Under the pieces are notes generated by a model. It worked only from the letters and a program-made list of their open reading frames with translations, did not search any database and was not told where the DNA came from. 64,000 nucleotides of DNA, from contig NC_087065.1 of assembly GCF_963678635.1 (NCBI RefSeq), positions 53,945,858 through 54,009,857 of the forward strand, given 5' to 3'. The DNA comes from Symsagittifera roscoffensis. Its lineage: Eukaryota; Xenacoelomorpha; Acoela; Convolutidae. Positions 9,976 to 21,317 of the stretch are shown in pieces. The translations under genes and the position numbers were made by a program. Position 1 is the stretch's first letter. Each line of letters starts with the position of its first letter.

Positions 9976-11210
9976 TTATCTATCGTCTAAATTTGTAGGG
10001 AAATTTAGAGGAAACGTTGTAGTTGGGTTTTGACTTATTGGTGTAGGGGTTGTAGGTAGTGATAAGGTTTCTGGTAATGACAAAGATGTAACCGATGAGA
10101 TATCTATAGGGTCATTTACCAAGTTCGGTTCACATTGAGTGAATGTTTGTGTCATCCAATGTGGGAGACGTTGTGTTGAAGTTGGGGGGTTAAAGGTATT
10201 TTCACGAATTTGTTCGGATGTGGGGGTTGATCCTAAGTAATCCAATGGTATGTTCGGAGTGTTTGGTTGTGAAGTAGTTGTAATGGTAGAGGCGTACTTC
10301 GGATTGTATTCCTGGAAAGATCCAAAAAATTTGAAGTTGGTGATGAGGGTATATTAAAATGAATTCTGGGAGTTGTAGATTTCTATTACGTCTTGGATGT
10401 ATGATTTGTCTATCTATTGTAGATGTTGAATTCGATTTTGACTAGGGTGTCTTGTTCTATTGAGGTGATGTTGGAGAGAAGGGTATATATTGTATGTTGG
10501 TTCGTATTGTGGTTCGCTTAGAGGTGCGTGGCGAACTACGGCTTTTAAAGGTTCTGATAGTAATGCGTGTCTTTCTTCAAATGTATATAGGTTTTCTTGA
10601 AATGAAATACGGGTAGACGATTGGGGATGATCTGTCTGACAAGACGTTGGTGTTGTTGGAGACTCCTGGGATGTCGTAGTCGGTGGGGACTGTTGTGTTG
10701 GTTGTTGATTAGCAATTTTGAAAGGTTGTTTAACTTTTGCTTTTGAAGAAACTTTATGTTGGTTATAATATTCTTCTAAAAAAGTATTGTTGCTAGTGCA
10801 AAAATTCTTATTGCTTTTTTATACATTTGCATATTGACAAAATTAGGGAGACTAAATTGTGAGAAATATCGCCAAAAGAAGGAAGATGTCTTTCTTGTTA
10901 AATTAATGTCTTAACATTTAGATAGTTGTTGAAAAATTGTACCTGAGAAGGTGGTGAAGAATTTTCGCGAAGTTGAGATAGGTTTTTTGTAGTGAGTGAA
11001 AAATTACGAAAAAATTGCAACAATTACGAGGAGAAGGAGAAACAATTCTGAGATGAAAAATATCCTAATTTGGAAAACGATTGATAGAAGTGAAAAAAAA
11101 TGAGATTATTATTTTGAGTAGTGGAACTGAGCGAGAAAGAATCATTTGAGAAATGATTCATCCTTGCCGAACTATTTATTTTTTTTGAGGCCAACATTGA
11201 GAGTGGTCGG
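9976..11210 (-). pseudogene. ORF Y, Ser/Thr/Pro-rich, module 2
   Basis: The minus-strand ORF region begins with a hydrophobic anchor-like segment at about 11195-11000. It continues through stops and frame changes as Pro/Thr/Ser-rich sequence. The last open part (10245-9976) starts MDYLGSTPTSEQIRENTFNP and ends at NLDDR. The composition suggests an extracellular, possibly glycosylated stalk, or a disordered polyprotein segment. It sits directly upstream of env-like in all copies. It may be the N-terminal part of env rather than a separate gene. No family is recognised. Confidence 0.45.
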
Positions 11211-11639
11211 ATTGTTTATTGATTTTTGACAAGTGCGTGGGATATTTTTGCAATTTTTGGTGAGGGAAAAGTTAGTTTTACTGCAATGGGGTTTTAACTT
11301 TATGAAATTACTGCTGTGTAGAGGTAAACCTTACTGTTTTGGAGGATTAAATTTATGATTTTACTGCCATTTCAAGGTATATTTTACTGCTTCAATTAAA
11401 AACTGCAATTGTTAAAATGAATCAAAAAGTTTATAGAAATGAGTTTACAATTTTTTTTTTAATTTTATTTGTTTTAGATGAGTGTGCGGTGAAATTGTTA
11501 AGAGAAGAGTGACACTTTTATGAAGAATGGCTAGTTGTGTTTGAAATTTAATAGTTAAGAATACTTAATTATTCTTACTAAAGGTCGTCGTCGGCAAAAA
11601 AATCAATTGGGAAAACAGTGTGAATTGTGTCTGATGATG

Positions 11640-12920
11640 TTAGGAGTTAAGCAAGCAAGCGGATGAGGTATTTAGTTTGAAAGAGAACAATAGAAGCTCG
11701 AGTGCTCTGATGATCTTGCGCTCTTCACTACTTAGTGAGAATTCATGAGGTGTGTTTTGAATTAGGTTATAAACTTATGGTTATAATTAGTGGGATGAAT
11801 ATATTCTAGGATTTGGGCTTCGACCGGCTGTATATATTCGTGGTGGACAATTAGTGGGCGCGAATCTTTGACGTTGAAACATTTTGCTAGTGGGCAAATT
11901 ATATACATTCGTCTTATGGGGTCGTAGTTTCGGATGATGCCTTGCATATTAATGTCTTTTATACAATAGGTGAAGTTTACGAAGAATGGTGAAGTATATT
12001 TAGTGTTTATAACTTTGAATCGGTGTTGTGGGTTTCGTGATGGTGTATTAGTTAAATAATGGTGTTGAATAAATTTATAATTAGTGTGAGTTTGTATAGT
12101 GCGTAACCTTATTTGATGTGAGCAGTGTATGTCGCGTTCTTTTGGTGTGAGATAATTGAAAGTTAGTGAGATGTGATTAATTTTATTAAAAAAGAGAATT
12201 GTATGTTTTGGTGTCGCAAAATGCTCTGGAAATAGTTTTATCATATTTTTCATTCATGCTATTAATGAGAAAAACATATTGTGATTTTGTGAAAAATTTG
12301 TCACTTTGTTGGAGATTAGTATTTTCGTCGTCATCCATATAACGTGCAATAGCGTGACCATAGTGGTTAATTGAGAATTGGTTTGCTTTCTGTGCAACAA
12401 ATCTATTTAATGTTTGCGTTAGTCCTATGGTTGTGAATTGTTTTTCATGAAGTTCTGTGATTAGATGGTGTAGTTGAGTTTGACATAACTCATTGTCTTC
12501 TGGGTTTTTTTTTAATAATGGAAGTGATAATGGGTTGGTGAAATGATATTATGATGTCCATGAAAATCTGGGAAACATGGTATATTCGTCATTGTAAGAT
12601 CGGTGGTTGTTGTTAGTGGTCTGATAGTAAGTATATTGTGGGAACAATGGTAAGCACATTTGTAAAAACTCTTTAGTGTTTGTGTTTAGTGGATGAACGG
12701 AAAACATTCGAGGAGGTCGGGGGTTGGGAAGCGTTGGGGTAATGGGAAGCTTTCGTTTAAAAACTCGGTGGGCTCGGATTTCTTCATTTGTGGATGCTGG
12801 GTTGGAGGAATCGGAGGAGGTAATGAATTGCGATAAGTGATGAATTGTTAGTGTGTTAGGGTTTTGAAGCTGTTGTTGTAAGGTGATGAAATTATCAAGC
12901 TCGTTTTCTAGCTCTTCCAT
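11640..12920 (-). pseudogene. ORF X second frame (X2), module 3
   Basis: An ATG at 12920 opens a 123-residue frame starting MEELENELDNFITLQQQLQ. It is acidic and helical at first, then Ser/Thr/Pro-rich, and ends at 12549. After a frame change the sequence continues in 12253-11762 (163 codons), with a Lys/His-rich part and the core NMQGIIRNYDPIRRMYIICP, then SRPLIVHHEYIQPVE. The same core is seen in modules 1 and 2, so this is a real conserved protein region. The function is unknown. The ATG overlaps the end of X1 by 26 bases. Confidence 0.5.
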
Positions 12921-13299
12921 GACGGGGCTGGGGGTCGAGTTGGTCGCTGGTCATTGGGGAGAGTATTGGGGTTGCTTCGGTGTAGGAGGAAGGGGCTGGG
13001 GAAGGTTCATCGGGAGTTGGGGTGTGGAGTGGACGGATGGGGGGTTGCGAAAAAGTCGACGGGCTGGGCTCGGAATTCTGGAATTTATCTGGAGTTTCAA
13101 TATCGGAGTTGTTAAATTGTGAGATGGTATGAAAAACTGTGTGTGTGGAGTTATCATCAGAATCCATGCGTGGTGAAGTATTAGTGTATGATGGTATGGG
13201 AGAGGGAGTGAGATCAGAGATTGATATGTTAGGAGAGTGACGTTGGAGATTGGATGGGTCAGAAAGGTAACGGTTGAGGGATACAATCTGGCGGCTCAT
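12895..13299 (-). CDS. ORF X first frame (X1), module 3
   Basis: This is an open frame of 134 codons starting at an ATG in good context (cccacgATGAGC) at 13299. It is rich in Ser, Pro and Thr: after MSRQIVSLNRYLSDPSNLQ there is a long low-complexity region, and it ends in a basic RHGRARKRA just before the stop at 12895. It overlaps X2 in the +1 frame. The equivalent start in module 2 is ATA. I call it the N-terminal half of a two-frame product or of an ancestral single ORF split by a frameshift. It is unlike any family I know, and the basic end could act as a nuclear or RNA-binding signal (inference). Confidence 0.4.
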   Translation of the reverse strand: MSRQIVSLNRYLSDPSNLQRHSPNISISDLTPSPIPSYTNTSPRMDSDDNSTHTVFHTISQFNNSDIETPDKFQNSEPSPSTFSQPPIRPLHTPTPDEPSPAPSSYTEATPILSPMTSDQLDPQPRHGRARKRA

Positions 13300-13639
13300 C
13301 GTGGGCTAAAAAGATGGTTGTTCTCAGAAAAGAAATTAGTGGTGTGTGGCTGTTCTATGATTTATTCGTATGAGTCTTCTAAGTTCGGTTGATGGGCTAC
13401 TATATAATTAACTGAGCTTTGTGGGTAGCTATGACTTGCAGAGATGTGCTCTGTTACTGTTGTATTTCTATAGTTTCTTTGTACTAAAGATAACGGATAG
13501 TTATTATGTAAGCTGTGTAATTGTGGTGCAGTAGGTGTTGTATTTCTGTTGTCTTGTGAATTATCGTATGCATTTGGTGTGGTTGCTGGTTTTTTGTTGT
13601 ATTCACTTATTTGAGCGCCTAAAAAATTTTGTTAATTGA

Positions 13640-14518
13640 AGTTGAAATTGCGTATATTATAGTCAACCTTTCTAAGATGTAATAGGGCCATACTAAAAAA
13701 GCGAGAATTTTGTTTTTTAAGTTATCAAAATTGAAAATATTAATAGGTGAAATATAATTGTGGACGGTTTTTTTCACCGCTTAAACAGATGTAATCTTTT
13801 ATATCTTTAAAGTATCCACTGTTGTCTTGTGCATAAATGTCTGAAAATCCTGCGGTTTCTGAACGTTTTCTTACGTTATGATCTATGGGTTGTGTTTGTA
13901 TTACATCCAGATTAATATGGAGTTCTTGAAATTGTTGTGTGCGAATATGATGTTGTATATCGGATCTAGAATGAATACTTATTGATTGTAAATCTATATT
14001 TGGTTTTCTAGCAATAAATCTGACACTTTCAGGTGAACATTTCTTTAATGGTGGCATAAGTTAGTATTTATCATCATCTGGGTTTAGCTGTACAACATTG
14101 TGGCTATTCTCAGATCCACATGTGACGGCTGTATCCCAAAAATATGTTCTTCTAGAACTTGTGTCAACAAAATGTACTGTATTTTTGTAGAATTTAGGGA
14201 TTCTTTTGTAGCATCTTTTATCTTCACAAACATATAAGGGCGATACTTTTTTCGTACATGAGTAAAACCATAATATATTTCCTTTGCAGTCAATAAACTT
14301 TGATCTATTTCCTGATAATAAGTATCCTGCATAAGGTATTTTTAATACTGCGAGCGCAAGTGATTGTTGATTTTGTGTTCGTTCAAGTTCACATAAGTGA
14401 TGAAGCGTTTCTAATTTTGATAGTGACATATCTTGAAATCTTCTGTTTATTATGTAATCGAAATTCATGTCTAAGTAAAAATCATAGTGAATTGCACCAA
14501 AATAGGTATTGTTCATGA
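13640..14518 (-). pseudogene. env: env-like glycoprotein ORF, module 3
   Basis: An ATG at 14516 opens 151 codons. They include LALAVLKIPYAGYLLSGN, the cysteine motifs FYSCTKK and KRCYKRIPKFYK, and VTCGSENSHNVVQLNP, ending in an early stop at 14061. The frame resumes at 14057-13740 (105 codons, including IARKPN and FSDIYAQD). The C-terminal hydrophobic segment near 13740-13630 is frameshifted. It is the same protein as in module 2, with many substitutions but conserved cysteines, which suggests both descend from a functional gene. The upstream N-terminal part (about 14830-14520) is too decayed to read. Confidence 0.55.
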
Positions 14519-15269
14519 GTGATAGTTCTTCTAAACGTGTACTCCTTTTGTCTTGTGGGCAAATTTTTCCACTAGTATTTTCTGAGTTTTTCAGAAATTT
14601 TACCGGGATGTATGAATTTTGGTCGTTTTTGTTTTGGAACGTTGGATATGGGTTACTTACTAAAATTTTGCTGTGATCTTATATCCTGTTAAGGTTGTAG
14701 CTCAGTCTTTGTACTTTGAATAAAGTGTTGCTACTATTTTGTTTGTGTCTATTGCTTGTGGTTTGGATTCGCATTGAGTTACTTGGCTTATGGCGTATTT
14801 AGGTAGTGTTTTTTGTTCATTTTCTTCTCAATCATAGTGTGTGGCTAATAAATCTTGTGGTCCTGCTCGAGGTGAAGGATTTTTATGGGACGTTGGTTCT
14901 GAAAGTACAAGGGGAGAGAGGGTTTGGAGAAAAAAATTATATTAAAAGATACATGTGTAGGATATTCACGAATATGGGTTATAGAATGTGATGTATCCAA
15001 GTGTCGTTTTTGTATATCTATCTTATTTATAGATAATTTCTGTGGTAATAAATGGGGGAGGTAATGATTGAGCTGCTATATTTGGTGGAGCTGGGGGAGA
15101 GGGTGATGGACTAACGTATTTATTTTACTGTTATTTCAAATTTAAAGGCTAGTTTGTGTTGTGTAAGGATTTGTATGTTGTTTTTGTGAATATCGTGTCT
15201 GTATTGTAATCTGTTGAGTGCCCAATTGTGCAATTTATTGTATCAGGATAATGATTAAATAAGGGAGGG

Positions 15270-16370
15270 GGTGCTATGAATGTATTCCAGTCTAATCATA
15301 GGGGTATTTTATTGGTTAAAAGTTCTCTATATCTATCGTCTAAACTTGTAGAGAAATTTGGAGGAAACGTTGCAGTTGGGGTTTGACTTATTGTTGAAGG
15401 GTTGTAGTTAGCGATAAGGTTTCTAGTAATGACAAAGATCTATCCGATGAGATATCTATAGGTTCGTTTACCAAGTTCGGTTCACCTTGAGTGAAAGCTT
15501 ATGTCATACAATTAGGGGAGACGTTGGTTGAAGTTGGGGGGTTAAAGGGATTTTCACGAATTTTTTCGGATGTGGGGGTTGATCCTAAGTAATCCGATGG
15601 TATGTTCGGAGTGTTTCGTTGTGAAGTTGTTTGCAATGTTGGAGAGGTACTTTGAATTGTATTTCTTGAAAGATCCAAAATGTTTGGGGTTGTTGATGAG
15701 GGTATATTAAAATGAACTCTGGGAGTTTTAAAAATTTCTATTACGTCTTGGATGTATGGTTTATCATTCTTTTGTAGATTTTTGATTTCAATTTGGCTAA
15801 GGTGACTTGTTCTAGTAAGGTCTTGTTGGAGAGAAGGATATATTTTGTATGTTGGTTTGCTTAGAGTTGCGTGGCGATTTACGGGAATTAAAGGTTCTGA
15901 TAGTAATGCGTGTCTTTCTTCAAATTTATATGGGTTTTCTTAAATATGGGTTTTCTCCTTTTTATAAATTTGCTTTATGTCAAAATTAGGGAGACTAAAA
16001 TGTAAGAAGTATCACTAAAAGAAGAGAGATGTTGTTAACATTTAGATAGTTGTTGAAATTTTGTACCTGAGAAGGTGGTCAGGACTTTTTGCGAAGTTGA
16101 AATAGGCTTTCTGTAGTGAGTGAAAAATTACGAAAAAACTGCAAAAATTACGAGAAGGAAAATTATTTCAAAGGTGTCTATGATAAAAAATATACCTATT
16201 TGAAAAAAGATTGATGGAAGTGAAAAAAATTTTGGGAACAACATTTTGAGGAAGCGAACTGAGCAGGAAATAAGCATTTGAGAAATGATTCGTCCTGGCC
16301 GAATTATTTTTTGTTTTTCGAGGCCAAAATTGAGAGTGGTCGGATTGTTTATTGATTTTTGACAAGTGGG
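15270..16370 (-). pseudogene. ORF Y, Ser/Thr/Pro-rich, module 3 (heavily decayed)
   Basis: The minus-strand ATG at 16365 starts a 65-codon frame (MSKINKQSDHSQFWPRKTKN) that contains the hydrophobic segment seen in modules 1 and 2, but interrupted. The downstream Ser/Thr/Pro-rich region can be followed to about 15270 only by similarity to module 2, because frames change often. It lies about 490 bp after the end of the integrase tail. Confidence 0.4.
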
Positions 16371-16858
16371 TTGGAAATAGGCAATTTTTGTTTGGGGGAA
16401 GTCTAAAGATCTAAGAATTAGCTTTCTAGTTTTCTTTTCTTTTATTGGACGATCGGGGGTAATCAGAAGTTGTTCGTACCTTAGGCTAAATGATCATGTC
16501 TTAGTCTTACTTTAGGTTAATTTAATATTTTTACTTGAGAGAAATTTGGAGTGTAAGTTGGGACAATATTGTTGATCTTTGTACTAGTTGATAAGGGAGG
16601 GTTGAAATTTCAGAATTTGTTTGTTTCGGTTGTCAAAAAAGAGCGTGCTGCTTATTTTTGACCTGGAGGTCTTTAAGTTATAGTTCCATATATGTTTGAA
16701 ATCTGCAAAGTGTCGGCTAACGAATTGGTGTCGGATTGGGGTGATGTTTTGATAGTTTCTGATTGGCTAAAGTTGAAGTATTTGCTCAAGAGTGTCAGCA
16801 TGAATTTTGGAACAGAGAAGAAAGGTTTATTACATTTTGAAAAGTTTAAAATATTTAA

Positions 16859-17700
16859 TCAATTACTAACGTATTTTTGAAATTCAACTTTCATTAATAC
16901 TTTAGATTTTGGATTGAAAGTTTTTTGTCGTCTTTTCGTGGTTGAGACTTTTCTCCTATTTCTTGTGACAGAAGTTTTCTTCTGTTTTTTGATTTGTTTT
17001 TGTTTCTGAGGTAGTTGTTTACTGCTAATTTCTTCAGATTTTTGTTGGGTATTTTTAACTTCTTTTTTTTGTTCTAGTAATTGTGCTGAACAATTTACAT
17101 CATGTGTTTTTTGGTGATTTTTGTCTGAGTTGTCGTGGACAACCTTGAGTCCTTTGACCTCTACAACCTCGTAGACAACCAAAAGAGTTTGCGAAGAGCG
17201 TGTTCTTTTGGGTAGTATGATAAAAGGTTGTTTCTGTGTTAAACTATTTCTTTTCTATTTGAATCGATAAGTTTATATGTTAAATCAGCGGGTTTGTCAA
17301 TAATTTGAAATGGTCCTTTTCTGATTGGTTGTACTTTTTTGGATAATGTTTTTTTTGTGTTACAAAATTTGGTATTAAGATATACGTTCCGTTTTTTAGG
17401 TTTGTAGCTGGTGTGAATCGTGAATTTAATTGTCCTTGAACATTCTGTCTTTTTAATAGTTTTTTGGCTATCTTTCGATAAATTGCATTGTGTTTTTTAT
17501 CTCTACTTAAAATCCAATCGGTATATGTGTCGGAGGCTATTTTCATGGTTTGTGGATGATAAAAATAATCTTCATCGTGTGTGTGTAATGGTAAATTATA
17601 ACAAATTGATTTTTTTAGAGGTTGGCAAAAAACTTCTTTGTGTCTTCTTTGAGGAATTTTCTGTGAACATTATTGGTTTGCGTGGTTTTTGATTGAAAAC
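16859..17700 (-). pseudogene. pol: integrase C-terminal part and basic tail
   Basis: In minus-strand order the pieces are MVFNQKPRKPIMF (the end of the catalytic core, as in SPYEMVF of gypsy integrases), a helical stretch with RKIAKKLLKRQN (17546-17280), then a GPF-type domain with RKGPFQIIDKPADLTYKLID and HRNNLLSYYPKE, which is diagnostic for Ty3/gypsy integrase C-termini. After a frameshift, a Lys/Gln-rich basic tail (17182-16859) ends pol. The catalytic D,D,E core upstream is mostly unreadable. Module 3 follows after about 460 bp. Confidence 0.8.
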
Positions 17701-18853
17701 CATTTCATAAGGCGATAGTTTTTAGGTTGTTGTTATCTGCGAATTATAAGCTAAGGGGACTAATTTTACAACTGTTGACCATTCAGTGTATTTTGTATCT
17801 TTTCCATTTAGGCATTACAATGAGGTACTGGGTCATGGTTTTGGTATTTTTGTAGTAGCTCAAGTGTGAATTTTTCTGTGGCTGGTAAAAAGAAAATTTC
17901 AATTTCTGTTTTTGAAAAAGGTACGTTATCTAGAGGGTCAATTAGGTTAAGAACTTGATTTGTTTGTATTTTGAATCTATATCTGGAGTTCCTGATAAAT
18001 TAATGTTATCAGTTAAGTTTTATTTTTCTATTAATAGGTCTGTCCTATACATTTTTTTTGAGTGGTATTTGTTTGGTATTATTTTCGATCCATGATAAAA
18101 ATGGTATCGGTTTAAATGTAGAGTTTCCTTATAAGTCTACTTCGTAGTGATTGTTTCGGCAATTTAGATATAATGTAAAGTGTTGTAAATTATTTATTTG
18201 TATATTATCATTGTCAGTTTTTACTGCATAATTGCATTCCAATTGTGGTGATGTTTCGTCTTTTGCAAGAAAAAACTTACTTTTTTGTGGTATTTCTACT
18301 TTTTTTTCTTGTTAGTAATTCAGGTGGTGTGTTTTGACTGAGTTCCAAACTATATGTAAGTTTGGGAATTTCATTTGTATTAATTGAAATCTATCAACTC
18401 TATGGTTTGGATTTGATTTTTGGGTAAATAGAAAAATTATGGGTTTTTCATCTGTAAATAGCTACAATATAAACATTCTCACAGAATATGAATTTTTAAT
18501 ACTTTGATCAAAACATCCGTGAGAATGTTTATATTGTAGCTGAGCATTCTCTCATGAGTGTGACGAGTCTAAGTTCAGCTTGTGTGAATAGTCTTGAGTT
18601 TGCTCAAAACGGATTCATTTTATGTGTTCAACTGTGTGATTGTAATAATCCTGCGCCAATTTCAAAATTGGAGGCGCCGCACATAACATAAAATGGTTAG
18701 TCTGAATTTGGGATCGTATTTGATATTTGTTCATTGAGAGGTGTTTTCATTTGTTCAAATCGTTTTTGGTGTTCTGTTGTCCATTCAAATTTATTTTGTT
18801 GTCTGAGAATTTTATAAAAAGGTCTTGAATATAATTGCAGTTTTTAGACGTAA
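17701..18853 (-). pseudogene. pol: decayed RNase H / integrase N-terminal part of pol
   Basis: This lies between the readable RT (ending at 18854) and the integrase tail. No clear RNase H active-site motif and no H2C2 zinc motif can be read. Short Lys/Ile/Tyr-rich minus-strand fragments persist. A perfect 23-bp inverted repeat (18460-18541) interrupts it. The stretch is shorter than RNase H plus the integrase N-terminus normally need, so part is deleted. Confidence 0.5.
18460..18541. repeat. perfect 23-bp inverted repeat with 36-bp loop
   Basis: The left arm at 18460-18482 (agctacaatataaacattct plus cac) is exactly complementary to the right arm at 18519-18541. It sits inside the decayed pol. 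It could be a tiny foldback insertion, an inverted duplication from replication, or a hairpin of unknown purpose. Confidence 0.85.
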
Positions 18854-20131
18854 TTACTCAGAAAATTTAGCATTTCCAAGAAGTTCTTGAATTTCCTTTT
18901 TATTTGATCGAGGTTGAAGTTTTATGATTGCGACAATGCGAGATTTTAATTGAGTGATTGTTTTTTCTTCAATAAAATGTCCAATGAATTTTACACGACT
19001 GAGAAAAAATTGTGATTTGTCTAGGGCTGCTTTCATGTTTCCTTTAAGCAGTTTTTGATGGTATTTATCCAACACTTTGAACATTTCGTGTTTTGTTTGT
19101 GATTGCATGAAAATATCGTCTAAATATGTTATGACATTCTTACTGAGAATGAGTGGTCGAAAAGCTTTTCTCATAAATGCTGAAAATGCTGCAGGTCCTT
19201 CGGAAATTTCATAAAAAGTCTATTGAATTCGTATTGCTGATTTCCAATAAAGAATTGTGTTAAGCGTCGTGATTGTTCATCTAGTGTCATTTGATTGTGT
19301 GCGCTGTTCATGTCTGCTGTTGAAATTTTTTTCCGTTTAATTTGCTGAGAATGATTTGAATTGGTTCTATGGGCCAAAAAAAGTTAAATTTATCATTAAG
19401 TGAATTGAGGTATCTTGTGTCCAGAACGAGTTTTAAGGATTCTCCTTTAGCTAGAATTTTAACGGGATATATAAAAGTGTTTCCTTTTGGTTGTTCCTCT
19501 TTAATTGTTGGAGAAATGAGTTCGTATTGTTCTAATATATCAAGTAATATTTTGACTTTATCTTGCAAGTGAATTGGAATTTCACTTGCTCGTTGTTTTT
19601 TGAAAACTGCGTCATGTTTTAGAGGTAGCTCATTTTGTGAATTTTTTTTCAAACATCGAATTTAGACGTAGACCATTGGGTATTTAAGTTGTAGTTCAGC
19701 TAGTTGTTCAAATTCTTGTTGTGCAACTTGAGAGTGTTGAAAGTTGAACATGTAAGAATTTTTTCTTGTTCAGTGGTATATTTTGATATCCGAAATGTTG
19801 GTGAAAAACAAGGTGATTTTGTATAGTAGTCTGTATTTGGTTTTTCGATCACTTATCAAGTTTTTATTTGATTTGATAATTCTTCCTTACAATTTGTTGA
19901 TTTTCATAAATCTATTAATTTCAAGATATTATTCACTCTAAATGCTATTTCTCTTAAAAGTCCTAAAGGTAATGTTATTTTAGTTTGAGAAGTATTGTAT
20001 AAGTGTAAAGAAAATATATCTGAGTTTGTACTTTTTGTGTACTTAATTGATGAGATCGTTACTCGACAAAATTCATGAATTGGCTTGAATTCAAGATCTG
20101 ACATGTATAGTCGTTTTTTGCGTTGCTTCAT
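18854..20131 (-). pseudogene. pol: Ty3/gypsy reverse transcriptase
   Basis: In order on the minus strand: an N-terminal part (20131-19904), then 19652-19308 with KVKILLDILEQYELI, EEQPKGNTFIYPVKILAKG and LVLDTRYLN (RT motifs corresponding to the usual SPWASPIVLV and RFCVDYRRLN), then 19377-19171, and 19174-18854 with FRPLILSKNVITYLDDIFMQ containing the YLDD catalytic box and a VKFIGHFI motif (the FLGHVI equivalent). At least three frameshifts or stops separate these pieces. The domain belongs to the Ty3/gypsy class. Confidence 0.88.
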
Positions 20132-20519
20132 GTTGTATTGGTGGACTTGAAATATTGAGAAGTTATATACGTATTCTGCTAGGGGTTTCAGGTGTTTTCG
20201 TTTTTGGTTATATATGGGTAAAAATTGGAGAAAAATGGAGGTTTAATTCTTTAATCTTTGAAAGAATGTAAGTGATGTATATTTCGTTCTTGTATATTTG
20301 TCCTTTATATGTTTTTTGCTGTTTAGGATATTAATGGTGGGAATAAATTTAGTAGTAAATGGTATTCAACGATATTTTGTTTTATATCTGTGATATGGAT
20401 TATTTGTTTGAAAAGTTTAGTTAAAAGTATATTTTGTTCGATTGATCGAGTGGGAACAAGGAGTAATTGGATTTTTCCAAAATTCGTTTAACTTGATCCT
20501 AGTGCTGTAGCTAATTTGC

Positions 20520-20660
20520 TTGAGGTCTTTGAAGGTAATAATTTTGGATGTAAAATTGCAATTCATTCCATGTGGGAAGTTTTATAATATTTGATTCTGC
20601 TACTGAGTCTATTAGGAACTCAATTTTAAGGTCTGGTGATTGAAAATATTTGATTTTTGG
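20520..20660 (-). pseudogene. pol: retroelement aspartic protease
   Basis: The minus strand reads PDLKIEFLIDSVAESNIIKL followed by PTWNEL. It lies between the gag zinc knuckle and RT, as expected for a retropepsin. The catalytic triad, normally DTG or DSG, is DSV here, a substitution that should abolish activity. The flanking frame is broken on both sides. Confidence 0.65.
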
Positions 20661-21317
20661 ACTTTCTAAGAGAAGAGGGATTGTCCGAAATTTTTCTTTT
20701 GGTAGTTGTACTTTATCTCCTGTTTTTTTTTGGTGTATATTGTTTGTACTTGAACTTCATTTCCGCTCTTGTTCGGTATAGTCTGTTATGTTTTGTGTTT
20801 TATCGGAAACTTCAAACTTATTAAAACTCTCATTAAAATTCGATTCCATTGGTGTTTCGTTTTCATTTTCAATTTGGAGCATGTTTATTGAAAGCGTATT
20901 TTCGGTTCCGCTCTCATCATTTGTGGATTCACAATTGATTTGATTTAGTTGTAATTCTGATTTTTCTGTGTTATCAATACCGGTAGGAGGGTCTGATTGG
21001 GTTGCTTCAGTTGATTGTAATTGGTTGATTTTTCTTTGATTTTCAGGCGTGCTACTTCTATAGTTTTCTTGTAAATTTTGATATTAAGTATTATTCCTAT
21101 GTGGTGACTGAGATTATTTTCTTTGTCGATTTAAACAATTAGAACTTCAATTTTTGTCAAGTGAGCTATAGTTATCTGGTAGTGGTTTTCCTGAATTATT
21201 ATTACTCTGAATGTTTTTGTTTGGTAAACTCTGGCCTTTTCCGATGTATTGGTAAAATGATTTGTTTGGTTCTCTATGTTTTTGTGGTTTGCTCTGATTA
21301 TCCTGTTGTTTCTGTCT

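Larger units (their letters stand above)
5941..11270 (-). repeat. accessory module, copy 2 (5.33 kb)
   Basis: This is a full-length tandem module. Its left edge (gttagttttactgcaatggggtt) recurs at 11271, so the period is 5330. In minus-strand order it carries ORF Y (about 11210-9976), env-like (about 9500-8187) and ORF X (about 7890-6277). All three are interrupted by frameshifts or stops. Confidence 0.9.
11271..16400 (-). repeat. accessory module, copy 3 (pol-proximal)
   Basis: This module copy directly follows the integrase tail of pol (which ends at 16859 on the minus strand) and is therefore probably the original position. It has the same ORF order as module 2 but differs by many substitutions and indels. 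The exception is a patch at about 12210-13125 that is nearly identical to 6850-7740. Homology with module 2 fades near 16400. Confidence 0.88.
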
